47,939 nt of DNA from Candidatus Zhuqueibacterota bacterium. Lineage in GTDB: Bacteria > Zhuqueibacterota > Zhuqueibacteria > Oceanimicrobiales > Oceanimicrobiaceae. Positions 17,060 to 25,084 of this stretch are shown here, piece by piece. Position numbers and translations under genes: made by a program. How positions within the stretch are numbered: position 1 is the first letter of the stretch; each line of letters opens with the position of its first letter. The notes beneath the pieces are model-generated. The model was given only the letters and a program-made list of their open reading frames with translations, was not told the origin of the DNA and ran no database searches. Where the stretch lies: positions 1 to 47,939 of the forward strand of contig JAJDAE010000219.1 in assembly GCA_029262035.1 (NCBI GenBank), written 5' to 3'.

Positions 17060-17257
17060 TCACTGCGCGGAACAGATTTCACAGCTTGAGGATAACCTGA
17101 CCCAATTCGGGGGAGTTAAATCACAGGCCGCGGGATGGAGATCACAGATTGCGGGACAAAGGTCACAGTTCATGGGACGGAGATCGCAGTTCGGGGAAAG
17201 GAGATCACAGTTAGGAGGAAGACCAACACAGTTGTAAGAATAGAAGGCACAGTTCAA
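17060..17257 (-). repeat. Nine 21-bp tandem units, readable as a Cys-rich heptapeptide repeat
   Basis: From 17066 to 17254 the minus strand consists of nine consecutive 21-bp units with consensus near AACTGTGATCTCCNTCCCNCG. The open reading frame 17060-17257 covers exactly these units: a TTG start (with GGAGG nine bases upstream), nine heptads such as NCDLLSP, NCDLRPM, NCDLCPA, ICDLHPA, then Gln and stop. Similar in-frame 21-bp repeats are scattered through FCB-group genomes and are usually not proven genes. I treat it as a tandem repeat with possible translation. Confidence 0.8.
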
Positions 17258-17304
17258 ATCTTGAATCCTCCAGTTTCCAAAATGATGAAAGCAGTTTTAA
17301 AAAG

Positions 17305-17370
17305 TGAATGACTTAGATAAAGGGGCACGAGGTATCCGGCTGGTGGAAAAGGCGTCGTTGCTAAATCGTA
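17305..17370 (+). pseudogene. Remnant of a second VWA gene 3' end
   Basis: Bases 17333-17362 match bases 16938-16967 of the VWA gene at 27 of 30 positions, and in that frame both encode IRLVEKASLL, so the three differences are silent there. Upstream similarity fades (DKGARG against EGYRAEF), and downstream the frame continues into unrelated residues. This is best explained as the leftover tail of a duplicated VWA gene, most of which has been deleted or replaced by the intervening repeat-bearing sequence. Confidence 0.6.
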
Positions 17371-17384
17371 GGGAGACATTGCAT

Positions 17385-17418
17385 CCTTGCGAAGGCCTGA
17401 GGCATTCGCAAGGTTTTA
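17385..17418 (+). terminator. Probable intrinsic terminator
   Basis: A perfect 9-bp stem, CCTTGCGAA / TTCGCAAGG with an 11-base loop, is followed directly by TTTT on the plus strand. It lies after the VWA gene and its remnant and abuts the stop codon of the minus-strand SIR2 gene, so it would keep plus-strand transcription from running into that gene. Confidence 0.55.
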
Positions 17419-20400
17419 TTGTCCATGTTCGGTTAGAAAATTACTCATACGCATGTAGTTTGGATCATTTTCGATTTCTGGATCAGCTTCAACCATTCTG
17501 TTGAGTAATTCACGAAATTTTCCCGTGAGAAATTGGTATTCATCAGAGAAGATGATACTTAGTAATTTTAATACCGTTTTGGGTTGTGTTTCTAGTAAGC
17601 TCTTATCAACTATACGATAGATTAAATGTCCAAGGTCTGGAGTTGGTTTTAGTAGAGGCTCGATAAAATCCACGGCTTCTGCAAAAACCTCATCAAGCTC
17701 TATCACAGTTAAAACAAAATTTTGACATGTTTTATCCGAAATGAAATCTGCGGATTTAGGCCATGCCCTCATAATGAATGGTTGCAATCTATTAAGCCAA
17801 TAGGTATCTGCACTCTGTGGATCACTTCTGACAAGATCCGAAAGAAATCTGGAAACAGCTATAAGTCCATCTGCCCCCATCGCATTTAACGCGTAGCGCT
17901 GCTCTTGTAACTTATATAAATCTGGAAACTCGAAACAGATAAGAACAAATAACTGAAAAAGTCTATCCTTCGACTGACCGAGCTGATCTTTATTTTCAAT
18001 CGAATCAAGCAAGTACACCTTAATTGCGATAACTAAGTTGGTTGAAAAACGAGGGTTCCACAAATAGCCTTGCCAAATTAGCGCCGCAGAGTTGGATCTT
18101 TGCCAGTCTAAAAGAGGAATTAGATTTTTTTCAGTCCAGTCTGGATCAACAGCATAAAAATAGTTTAGACGAGAGATGAGAATGATTTTCCCAGCAAGTA
18201 ATTTATTCGATGAGTCTGCGATAAGCCGATTAACACTCAATAATAGATTTCCGTCAGGGATTCTTTCACCATTTTTCAATTTTCTGATACTAAATCTATT
18301 CATTAATGCTTCGGTAATCATGCCAATTGGGTGATTAATAGTATAATTGACAATATTTTTATCTGGTTCATATTTTCGCTCATCTGAAATATTGTCTAAC
18401 AACAAATTGAAAATTGCCCAGAAGTTGTCTTCTTCACTTTCAGATATCGAAGAAATTGTTTTCTCAGTCCACCAGGCGATTGCCCATGATTCCTCTCTAT
18501 AGAGTTCGGAGCTAACTTTTATGAGTAATGGCGCTATTTCTTTCCAGGCTTTTTTATCACAATCAGAAAGTCCGACCAAACCAGCGTGCCAAATCTGTTT
18601 ATTCCAATTTTTGTTGGCAACTAAATATCTTATTACTTGTATTACTTTATTTTTATAGTCTTTGCAAGCTTTGCTAAAAAGGTCAATCCTACCTCGGCTG
18701 TATCGATCATCTTCCTGAGATAAATACTCTACTAAATCTGACAAATCCTTCGAGAAGAGTTTATCTACAGTTGTATCAACGTCATAGCCATACCTCGTTT
18801 CGCCGAACCAGTGGGGGAACTCGTCCCGGTCCCCTTCTCGCAGTTCGAGATCTGGATATTTTGCACTTAGCTGCTCCAACATTTCCATTGCCTTGTCTGG
18901 TAATCCGCCAAATTCGTTCAATTTGGCAAGCATTAGCCAAACTTCGTGGTTAAATAGATAATGCTCCTCCCACTTTATTTCTATTAAGTCATCACGATAC
19001 ATTTTTTGTGGTGGGCCTTGCAATACAATATCTATAATCGAATCAACGAGATATTGTTCTTTTTGAAGTTGAGGCCATAAGACATATAGTAACCTAAAAA
19101 CCTCTCGACGGGTCTGAACAGACCACAACCACCATCCATTGTCTTGCAGTAAATAATTAACTGTTTTTTGATAAATTTTAGGTTTTGCTACAGTGTACGC
19201 ATGGAGTACTAATCTTCGGAATGTAGGGTATTTTAAAGACCGCCACAAATAAGCTATTCCTCTAGCAAGGGGTTTATTGTTTTGCCAGGAAGCCTCCCAC
19301 AAATCTCGACAAATTTCAATCAGAATAGCCCAAGAACTAAAATGATGGTTCTGTGAGTGTGGTGAAATTGAAACCATGTCCCTATAACTTCTGTCATGTT
19401 TTTTCTCGGCAAGGCCAGCAAATTCCCATAATTCAAGTGCTTTATTAAGCGCTTGAGTAGCAGGAAGCAACAAGTTTATAAAGTTATTAGGGAAATCCTT
19501 GCGTTTTTGTAATTCCATATAAACCCAAGGAGATAAACCAATTGCTACTTCTACTTCAAACGGCGCCTTTTTATTGTTTTCTGTACTCTCTTCACCCATG
19601 AAACCAGACAAGTCTATTGATTTTTTAAGGGTGAATGCTGGTTCCAGCAATTTAGAAAACTCTGCTATAATTAATTTGTTGATTCCTGTCTTTAAGCCCT
19701 CCAGATACTCATGTCCACGTCCATCATTTAAGTCCTGCGATCCACAATACACATGATTAGATGTTACAATTCTCCAGAATGTTGAATATGGCTCTTTGAT
19801 TTCATTATTAGAAATTTTGTGTTTAATAAACCATTCAAGACCTGGGTGCAAACAAGAGCCATGATCTATAATCCAATGGATAAGCTTATCATTTTCAAGA
19901 TGATGCAAAAGCCATTGCCAAAGTTCATGTGTTATTTTGTTTGGTCCTACCAAATTCGTTTGATACACTGATGCTGCAACTGGAAAAACTTTATCTTTTG
20001 GGAGAGCAATAGCTAACAAGCCGAATTCATCCAATACCGGTAGCCACTCAACAGGAGCGGGAGGATTGTCAAGTTCTCTAAATATTTTAGCTGGATACCC
20101 AGTGACACTTTCTTGATTTGGCTGAGTTTTTTCACGTAAAACATCAATTAAACGGATTACCGCCGGCTCCTGATCATACGGTGGCAATGGAGCATTCCGT
20201 GCTTCTTTAGCAATAATTCTAGCTTTTGCATTTAAACCATCTCTGACATATTTTCCCCATTCGACAAGTGTTTTATGTAAATTGTTATGGGCATATTCAT
20301 ATAGAATCGGCTCAACTCCTTTTGCGAACCAAGCCCTTTCATTTTCAGTTCTTTTAGATGGTGTTGTGTGTGCAATTAAGTAAGGTTGTTTAAAACCTTC

Positions 20401-21114
20401 GTATCCCCTTTGCTTTTCTGCAGCGACAGCATCTGTTACGTATCGAATGACTGGATCGTTTATGCTATAGCCAATAAAAAGAACTGTAAAATGACTGAAA
20501 AGCTCAGTAATAAATCGACTTGCCCAACGTTCCGTTAAATAGGCCGAACCAAAATCCCCACTTGTAAGAACCATGTGCGAACCATTTGGGTCAGAATCAT
20601 CGATAATGCCATGTAAATGAACGATACTTTCCCATTTATATGGTTTGGGTACCGACAATTTCGGAGCAGCATCAATCATTTGGAAGGTTTCAGTATTCGC
20701 AAGTAAGAATCCACGGTCAAAGTTCGTGGTTACAAGACGGTATTTTTGTGTGCTTATTTGAGATAGTTGTAAAATGGCTTTGTGAGTCTGTAAGTTGGCA
20801 CCACTCGCAATAGTTAATTGCCTAATAATCTCTTTCCGCACTGGGTTAACCTTTAGATTTCTATGTCCGATGATTCTAGCTTCTAACAATCCCAGTGCCC
20901 GATCATAAAGTTTGTTCTTAATGGCTTCAGACTCCAAATCTTTTTTTTCTTCTCCTAATCCTTCGTAAACTTTTTCAACCAAACCTGAAAAACCTGGAAG
21001 GCCAGCAGGGTAAGAAATGCCCGCGCCACAAAAAAATATTAGGGTTTCCGATTCTTGAGCCTCGATTACTTCTAAAGGAATATTCGGGGAGCCCTTTGTT
21101 ATAATAAACTTCAT
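17416..21114 (-). CDS. Large SIR2-domain protein, probable NAD-consuming antiviral effector
   Basis: The ATG at 21114 gives 1232 aa; 25 further in-frame residues upstream look non-coding. The first 320 residues are a SIR2-type domain: FFCGAGIS (NAD-binding loop, residues 27-34), TTNFDRGF (129-136), HLHGIID with the catalytic-type His (166-172), LTSGDFG (183-189) and FIGYSINDP (213-221). The remaining 900 residues are mainly helical, with no transmembrane segment and no other enzyme domain recognised. Bacterial SIR2 proteins with long C-termini (such as the DSR proteins) deplete NAD on phage infection; that function is inferred here. No HerA, Argonaute or Thoeris partner is adjacent. A toxin-antitoxin pair lies immediately upstream on the same strand. 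Confidence 0.88.
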   Translation of the reverse strand: MKFIITKGSPNIPLEVIEAQESETLIFFCGAGISYPAGLPGFSGLVEKVYEGLGEEKKDLESEAIKNKLYDRALGLLEARIIGHRNLKVNPVRKEIIRQLTIASGANLQTHKAILQLSQISTQKYRLVTTNFDRGFLLANTETFQMIDAAPKLSVPKPYKWESIVHLHGIIDDSDPNGSHMVLTSGDFGSAYLTERWASRFITELFSHFTVLFIGYSINDPVIRYVTDAVAAEKQRGYEGFKQPYLIAHTTPSKRTENERAWFAKGVEPILYEYAHNNLHKTLVEWGKYVRDGLNAKARIIAKEARNAPLPPYDQEPAVIRLIDVLREKTQPNQESVTGYPAKIFRELDNPPAPVEWLPVLDEFGLLAIALPKDKVFPVAASVYQTNLVGPNKITHELWQWLLHHLENDKLIHWIIDHGSCLHPGLEWFIKHKISNNEIKEPYSTFWRIVTSNHVYCGSQDLNDGRGHEYLEGLKTGINKLIIAEFSKLLEPAFTLKKSIDLSGFMGEESTENNKKAPFEVEVAIGLSPWVYMELQKRKDFPNNFINLLLPATQALNKALELWEFAGLAEKKHDRSYRDMVSISPHSQNHHFSSWAILIEICRDLWEASWQNNKPLARGIAYLWRSLKYPTFRRLVLHAYTVAKPKIYQKTVNYLLQDNGWWLWSVQTRREVFRLLYVLWPQLQKEQYLVDSIIDIVLQGPPQKMYRDDLIEIKWEEHYLFNHEVWLMLAKLNEFGGLPDKAMEMLEQLSAKYPDLELREGDRDEFPHWFGETRYGYDVDTTVDKLFSKDLSDLVEYLSQEDDRYSRGRIDLFSKACKDYKNKVIQVIRYLVANKNWNKQIWHAGLVGLSDCDKKAWKEIAPLLIKVSSELYREESWAIAWWTEKTISSISESEEDNFWAIFNLLLDNISDERKYEPDKNIVNYTINHPIGMITEALMNRFSIRKLKNGERIPDGNLLLSVNRLIADSSNKLLAGKIILISRLNYFYAVDPDWTEKNLIPLLDWQRSNSAALIWQGYLWNPRFSTNLVIAIKVYLLDSIENKDQLGQSKDRLFQLFVLICFEFPDLYKLQEQRYALNAMGADGLIAVSRFLSDLVRSDPQSADTYWLNRLQPFIMRAWPKSADFISDKTCQNFVLTVIELDEVFAEAVDFIEPLLKPTPDLGHLIYRIVDKSLLETQPKTVLKLLSIIFSDEYQFLTGKFRELLNRMVEADPEIENDPNYMRMSNFLTEHGQ

Positions 21115-21266
21115 AGCTATTATACCATTTCTTATAATCTTCTTTTTTAATGAGGTATAACTTTTATTTTTAATTGCGGAGGAATGCAAGAAAATGAAGG
21201 GAAATATTTGGGAAAAGTCAAAGTAAAAAATCTAAAAACTAGCGCATTTCTGTCCGGATGATATTG

Positions 21267-21569
21267 TCAAATTTTATCCAGTCTTTTGCGCCAATAAAAC
21301 GGTTCTCTTTTTTGGTGGGCAAATGCAACAACCCAAATGAAGTCTGAAAGGTCAAGGTAAAAAATCGAATATGGGAATTTCTTCAATAAATATAATCGTG
21401 TGTCATGATTTTTCTTTGGCCATCTTTCGGGAGCACTTTGAATTTGTACCAGTGCTTTGCTCACTTCTTTCTCAAATTCTAAACCGAGTCCACATCTTTT
21501 TGATTCGTAGTATTCAACAGCCTGCCATAGTTCAATTTCAGCAGAGTGATGAATAATAATCATTTTCAT
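21267..21569 (-). CDS. RelE/ParE-superfamily toxin
   Basis: At 100 aa this has the ParE fold signature: HHSAEIELWQAVEYYESK at the start (two helices), FEKEVSKALVQIQSAPERWP in the middle, and strands with RLYLLKKFPYSIFYLDL and VVAFAHQKREPFYWRKR at the end. ParE toxins block gyrase, RelE toxins cut mRNA at the ribosome; sequence alone does not separate them here, though the RxxxxxxFPYxIxY pattern fits ParE-like members. Its start overlaps the antitoxin stop by 4 bases (ATGA), the normal antitoxin-first order. Confidence 0.9.
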   Translation of the reverse strand: MKMIIIHHSAEIELWQAVEYYESKRCGLGLEFEKEVSKALVQIQSAPERWPKKNHDTRLYLLKKFPYSIFYLDLSDFIWVVAFAHQKREPFYWRKRLDKI

Positions 21570-21796
21570 GAGTACTTAGCTCTAATATCAGCTATCACAT
21601 CTTCCGCAATTCTACCTTTTGCTTTGCCGGTTTTAATTTCTTCCACACGTTCTCGGATTTCTTCATCCCAGGCTTTTTCAATATCAGTATCCATTTGTTC
21701 GTCCAGGCTAATGAGCAACTCATGAGCTAAATCAGCTCTTTCCTCGACTGGCAACGCAATAGCCTGCTCTTTGATGAAATTGAAATTCGGCGACAT
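21566..21796 (-). CDS. Addiction-module antitoxin (unstable antitoxin family)
   Basis: This 76-aa acidic helical protein has the pattern of the PF09720-type antitoxins paired with ParE toxins: IKEQAIALPVEERADLAHELLISLDE, then a variable centre and a C-terminal RVEEIKTGKAKGRI segment containing the conserved motif. It precedes and overlaps the toxin gene. Such antitoxins neutralise the toxin and often repress their own promoter, which should lie in the roughly 130-bp gap upstream (21797-21924). A Shine-Dalgarno-like AAGGAGAAG lies just before the ATG. Confidence 0.88.
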   Translation of the reverse strand: MSPNFNFIKEQAIALPVEERADLAHELLISLDEQMDTDIEKAWDEEIRERVEEIKTGKAKGRIAEDVIADIRAKYS

Positions 21797-21924
21797 GGTA
21801 CTTCTCCTTAACTAGCAATTTTTAGTACTTTATGATAAGAAATTTTCTTTTAAGAAACGAATAATTAATTTTCATTTATCTTCAAGATGCCAGGCAAATC
21901 TATTCCGCCCAGCGTTTGTCCGCG

Positions 21925-23397
21925 CTATTGCACATATCTGTCAAAAATAAATGTTGTTCCGAAAGAAAGAATATTTGCTGTTAACCCCGAATCTCTTTCA
22001 TACCGACTAAACTTTAAATTGACATTTTTCAATCCTAGCTTTCCAATGTGGAAGCTGGTAAAAATGTCAGTGTATTTTATGCTAAAACTAAATTGATTTG
22101 CAGTAAATTCGGATAAATCGTAATCTGACGTGTAAAACTCCTGCGTCGAAATATGTTGTTCGTAAGGCGCAAAATGATCAGCTGCTGTTTGGCTATAATA
22201 ACGATAGGACGGGTACAAGGTAAACTTGTCTTTAATTTTTATCGGAATCTCAAAATTTGCGGTATGGGATTGAATACCCCAATCATCAAAATAAAAACGG
22301 TAATATGTTCTCAGAACAAAAAGTTCATTGATGAAATAGTTTAACCTGCCCCCTATGGGTATCTTAAACCGGGTGTCTGGTAAGCGCTCGATGTCATCGG
22401 CCAATTGAAAAATATTCCGACTGGAAGGTGAGGCATATTTAGCTATTCCGGATGGATTTCCTACATAAAAATTAGGTCTGTCCGCAAAATAGACTCTCTG
22501 CATCGGGTTGGCCAGCCAGCCGTTTTGGTAAGCCAAATCAGCGAACAAAGATAACTGCGCGTTCTCGCTTAGAATCTGAGAAAAACTAAGTGAGACCGAA
22601 TAAGAGTTTCTGTTTTTATCATTTAAAAGTTTGTTTTTTAAAGGGCTCCAGGCATTTGCTCCATTTTTATCAATGGTATTGCCATTTTGGTCTAAAACAT
22701 CTATCTCTGCAAAGAGTCCATTACTGAGGCTTTGTCCTTTTTCAATAGTCGCAAAAAACTCAACCGGATATTCCGGACTCCAAAAATCAAAAAAGACATT
22801 CGATTTAATGCTAACTTCAGTATTTTTTTCATTGAAAAGTTTAGCATAACTGCCACCAAGACCGAAAGAGGTGTAGTCGTATTCTGTGGCAAAATTTATA
22901 TTGGCACTCCAAAGCTTGTTCCTGTCGTCGCTTGCGTGGCTGTAGCTTGCATTAATGTTATACCAGACATCTTGTTTTGAGGCGCCGGAAGATTCAACCC
23001 AAGGGCTTGCGGAAGGGTTTGGTTGTCTCGCTCTATTCTCTTCATCGTCATCGTCGTCATCATCATCATCGCTAATTTCAAATGGGTCCAAGTTACTTGA
23101 GGAAGCCGAAGTATAGGCTGAAATACCGGCATCAATGGTTAAAACGTCGTCATCGTTTAAAGGAATAGAGACAACAATAGTCGGGGTTTGATCGGTTAAA
23201 CTTTCTGTGCCAATACCGCCTGTAACAGCAGCGTTGTCACCGTCTTGCGTATAGAAACTGTACAAGAAGTCAATTTCGGCGGTTTCCAGAACACGTTTTT
23301 TGTAAAGCTCTGTTTCGTCATTTTGAGCATAACCCAAAGATGCCAAAAGAAAAGTGAAAATGAGAGCGACTTTTCCATATTTCTGATTTAGTTGCAT
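21925..23397 (-). CDS. DUF3570 outer-membrane beta-barrel protein with a poly-Asp loop
   Basis: The ATG at 23397 gives 490 aa with a signal peptide (VALIFTFLLASLGYAQN); a TTG two codons earlier is less likely. The body is a series of amphipathic beta strands with aromatic ends, and the last residues (LSFGTTFIFDRYVQ) are a typical outer-membrane barrel ending. The N-terminal NAAVTGGIGTESLTDQ and the SSGASKQD segments are features I associate with DUF3570. Residues 110-120 are nine Asp and two Glu in a row in a predicted loop, a likely cation-binding site. The start overlaps the end of the DUF4266 gene, with GGAGGGGG as ribosome binding site inside it. It is the last gene of the thioredoxin-ApbE operon. 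Confidence 0.85.
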   Translation of the reverse strand: MQLNQKYGKVALIFTFLLASLGYAQNDETELYKKRVLETAEIDFLYSFYTQDGDNAAVTGGIGTESLTDQTPTIVVSIPLNDDDVLTIDAGISAYTSASSSNLDPFEISDDDDDDDDDEENRARQPNPSASPWVESSGASKQDVWYNINASYSHASDDRNKLWSANINFATEYDYTSFGLGGSYAKLFNEKNTEVSIKSNVFFDFWSPEYPVEFFATIEKGQSLSNGLFAEIDVLDQNGNTIDKNGANAWSPLKNKLLNDKNRNSYSVSLSFSQILSENAQLSLFADLAYQNGWLANPMQRVYFADRPNFYVGNPSGIAKYASPSSRNIFQLADDIERLPDTRFKIPIGGRLNYFINELFVLRTYYRFYFDDWGIQSHTANFEIPIKIKDKFTLYPSYRYYSQTAADHFAPYEQHISTQEFYTSDYDLSEFTANQFSFSIKYTDIFTSFHIGKLGLKNVNLKFSRYERDSGLTANILSFGTTFIFDRYVQ

Positions 23398-23600
23398 CCA
23401 CAACCCCCTCCGGTTTTGCCACCATTAGCTCCGGCAGAAGACTCGCGGTAAAGCTGAAAAGTAGTTTCAAAGCGATCAACTTTTCTTGAAACTAGTTCCA
23501 TATCCGGATCGTTGATATTTATTTTTTCATACTCTTTAACAGCGACACACGAAGTTAAAGCTATTAGTGCGAAAGGCATCATCAAAAGTTTTTTCATCAT
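23388..23600 (-). CDS. DUF4266 mini-lipoprotein with GGGCGCN tail
   Basis: This 70-aa protein has a lipoprotein signal (PFALIALTSC, lipidated Cys18) and only about 52 mature residues. The end is the striking part: a Gly-rich stretch containing SSAGAN and closing with GGGCGCN, two Cys separated by one Gly at the extreme C-terminus. I associate this tail with the DUF4266 family. A Cys-x-Cys end suggests metal binding, disulfide exchange or covalent modification. Its start overlaps ApbE by 4 bases and its end overlaps DUF3570, so the three are translated together. A substrate relationship with the ApbE transferase or the thioredoxin is possible but not shown. Confidence 0.85.
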   Translation of the reverse strand: MMKKLLMMPFALIALTSCVAVKEYEKININDPDMELVSRKVDRFETTFQLYRESSAGANGGKTGGGCGCN

Positions 23601-24580
23601 TGGGTGTCCATCTCTATGTGATTAGATTTATGAATGTTACCTTGATCATCAATTATAATACATTCTGTTTCTGGTAATTGGTTAATTAAGTTTAACCCTA
23701 CTTTTTCGCCCATAACAAATATCGATGTGGCCAGCGCATCTGCTATTTCTGCTTTTGGAGCAAATACTGTGACGCTAATAATTCCAGAAGTTGGGTGTCC
23801 TGTTTTTGGGTTAATAATGTGCGAATAGCGCTTGCCATTAAAGCTCACATATTTTTCATAATTGCCGGATGTAACGACTGCGCCCTTTTTTATTGGTAAT
23901 AATGCAAAAGCATTTTTTTTGTTTAAGGGATTGGTGATGGCAACTTTCCACTCACTGCCATCGGGTTGTTTTCCCCAGGCACTTATATCGCCTGATGCAT
24001 TGATGATTCCCGCACGAACACCTTGAGAGAATAATATCGCTTTGGCTTTGTCCGCAGCGTATCCCTTGCCTATGGCACCAAAGCCAATTTTCATCTTTTT
24101 TAGCTTTAGAAAGACAGTTTGTTTTTCTTTGTCAAGTATGATATTTCGGTACCCTACTTTGGAGACAGAAGCCTTTATTCTATCCGCTGTCGGTATCTTC
24201 TTCATGCTTCCATCAAACTTCCAAATTCTGTCCATTGAGGCGTAGCTAATATCAAATGCACCTTCAGTAAGTTTTGAAATCATTAAAGAACGGTCAATAA
24301 GATCAAACAATTCTTTGTCGATTTTTACAGGTTTAAGCCCTGCATTTGTATTGATTTTCGATGTTTGAGAATTACCATCCCAGGATGAAATCAACTTTTC
24401 AATTCGCGAGATCTCATTAATGCCGAGGTCGATATAACTTTGGGCTTCGGAGGAATCTTTAGCAATTACAGTTATGCTAAAGTCACTTCCCATTAGTGCA
24501 AAACTACGCTTGTAAATTTGTTGAGCGTGAAGAGCTGTGAAATCTACAAGCGTAACCGCGAACAATAAAAGTTTGAACAT
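23597..24580 (-). CDS. apbE: FAD:protein FMN transferase (ApbE)
   Basis: ApbE attaches FMN covalently to Thr/Ser of exported redox proteins, using FAD and Mg2+. The 327-aa length is normal. A signal peptide (LLLFAVTLVDFTALHAQ) places it in the periplasm. Family motifs are present: FALMGSDFSITV at the start, GFGAIGKGYAADKA in the centre (flavin-binding loop), NASGDISAWG, YSHIINPKTGHP and the C-terminal metal site IADALATSIFVMG. It lies 8 bases after the thioredoxin gene and overlaps DUF4266. No target with a classical SGAT-type flavinylation motif is encoded nearby, so its substrate is unclear; the DUF4266 tail is the local candidate. Confidence 0.95.
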   Translation of the reverse strand: MFKLLLFAVTLVDFTALHAQQIYKRSFALMGSDFSITVIAKDSSEAQSYIDLGINEISRIEKLISSWDGNSQTSKINTNAGLKPVKIDKELFDLIDRSLMISKLTEGAFDISYASMDRIWKFDGSMKKIPTADRIKASVSKVGYRNIILDKEKQTVFLKLKKMKIGFGAIGKGYAADKAKAILFSQGVRAGIINASGDISAWGKQPDGSEWKVAITNPLNKKNAFALLPIKKGAVVTSGNYEKYVSFNGKRYSHIINPKTGHPTSGIISVTVFAPKAEIADALATSIFVMGEKVGLNLINQLPETECIIIDDQGNIHKSNHIEMDTQ

Positions 24581-24588
24581 AAATGTTT

Positions 24589-25023
24589 TTAGAAAGAAGA
24601 CAATAGTTTGATATATTCTGCCGGTTTCATTTTTTTGTAGCCGGTCTTACCTAATACTTTACCGTTTTTATCTAATGCAACCACAAGAGGGAAAAAACCT
24701 TCTTTGTTGTATTTCGCAGCCAGCTTTTTGTTTTTTTCTTGTTGGGCTTTTTTCAACCTGTTGCTTTTTTTTCTTGGAAAATCGGCTTTAAGCATTACAA
24801 AATGGTCTTTGGCGTAAGCTTTAAATTCTTCGGCGCTCCAAACTTCTCTGTCCAACTTTATACATGGTCCACACCAATCCGAACCTTGAAAAACCAGGAT
24901 GATATTTTGGTCTTTTTTTACAGCCATTTTTTTTGCTTCTTCGAAATCTGTAAGCCATTCTCCAGCACTTACAACGTTGAGTGTACCAAAGAATAAGCAG
25001 CCTATGATTATTTTTTTAAACAT
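24589..25023 (-). CDS. Exported thioredoxin-like protein
   Basis: At 144 aa this has a signal peptide (IIIGCLFFGTLNVVSAG) and one thioredoxin domain with the active site SDWCGPC (Cys51, Cys54). The cis-Pro loop is GFFPLVV. A Lys-rich insertion (KKSNRLKKAQQEKNKK) precedes the last strands. It belongs to the thioredoxin_7/DsbD-gamma-like exported group that donates or shuffles electrons in the periplasm. It is the first gene of the four-gene operon with ApbE, DUF4266 and DUF3570, so it may keep the DUF4266 Cys-x-Cys tail reduced; that is inference. Confidence 0.92.
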   Translation of the reverse strand: MFKKIIIGCLFFGTLNVVSAGEWLTDFEEAKKMAVKKDQNIILVFQGSDWCGPCIKLDREVWSAEEFKAYAKDHFVMLKADFPRKKSNRLKKAQQEKNKKLAAKYNKEGFFPLVVALDKNGKVLGKTGYKKMKPAEYIKLLSSF

Positions 25024-25084
25024 TATTTTGAGAATCCGTTTTTAAATATTTTACACTTATCACAATTATGTACCTATTGATACT

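Noticed and set aside
17060-17257. Considered as a CRISPR array.
   Set aside because: Units are contiguous 21-mers with no spacers and no cas genes are near.
17304-17504. 66-aa plus-strand frame as a new small gene.
   Set aside because: Its first part is the decayed VWA tail and the rest is antisense to the SIR2 gene.
23388-23600. DUF4266 protein as a RiPP precursor peptide.
   Set aside because: It has a lipoprotein signal and no adjacent leader-binding, MNIO or radical-SAM enzyme, so a peptide natural product is unlikely; kept only as a possible modification target.
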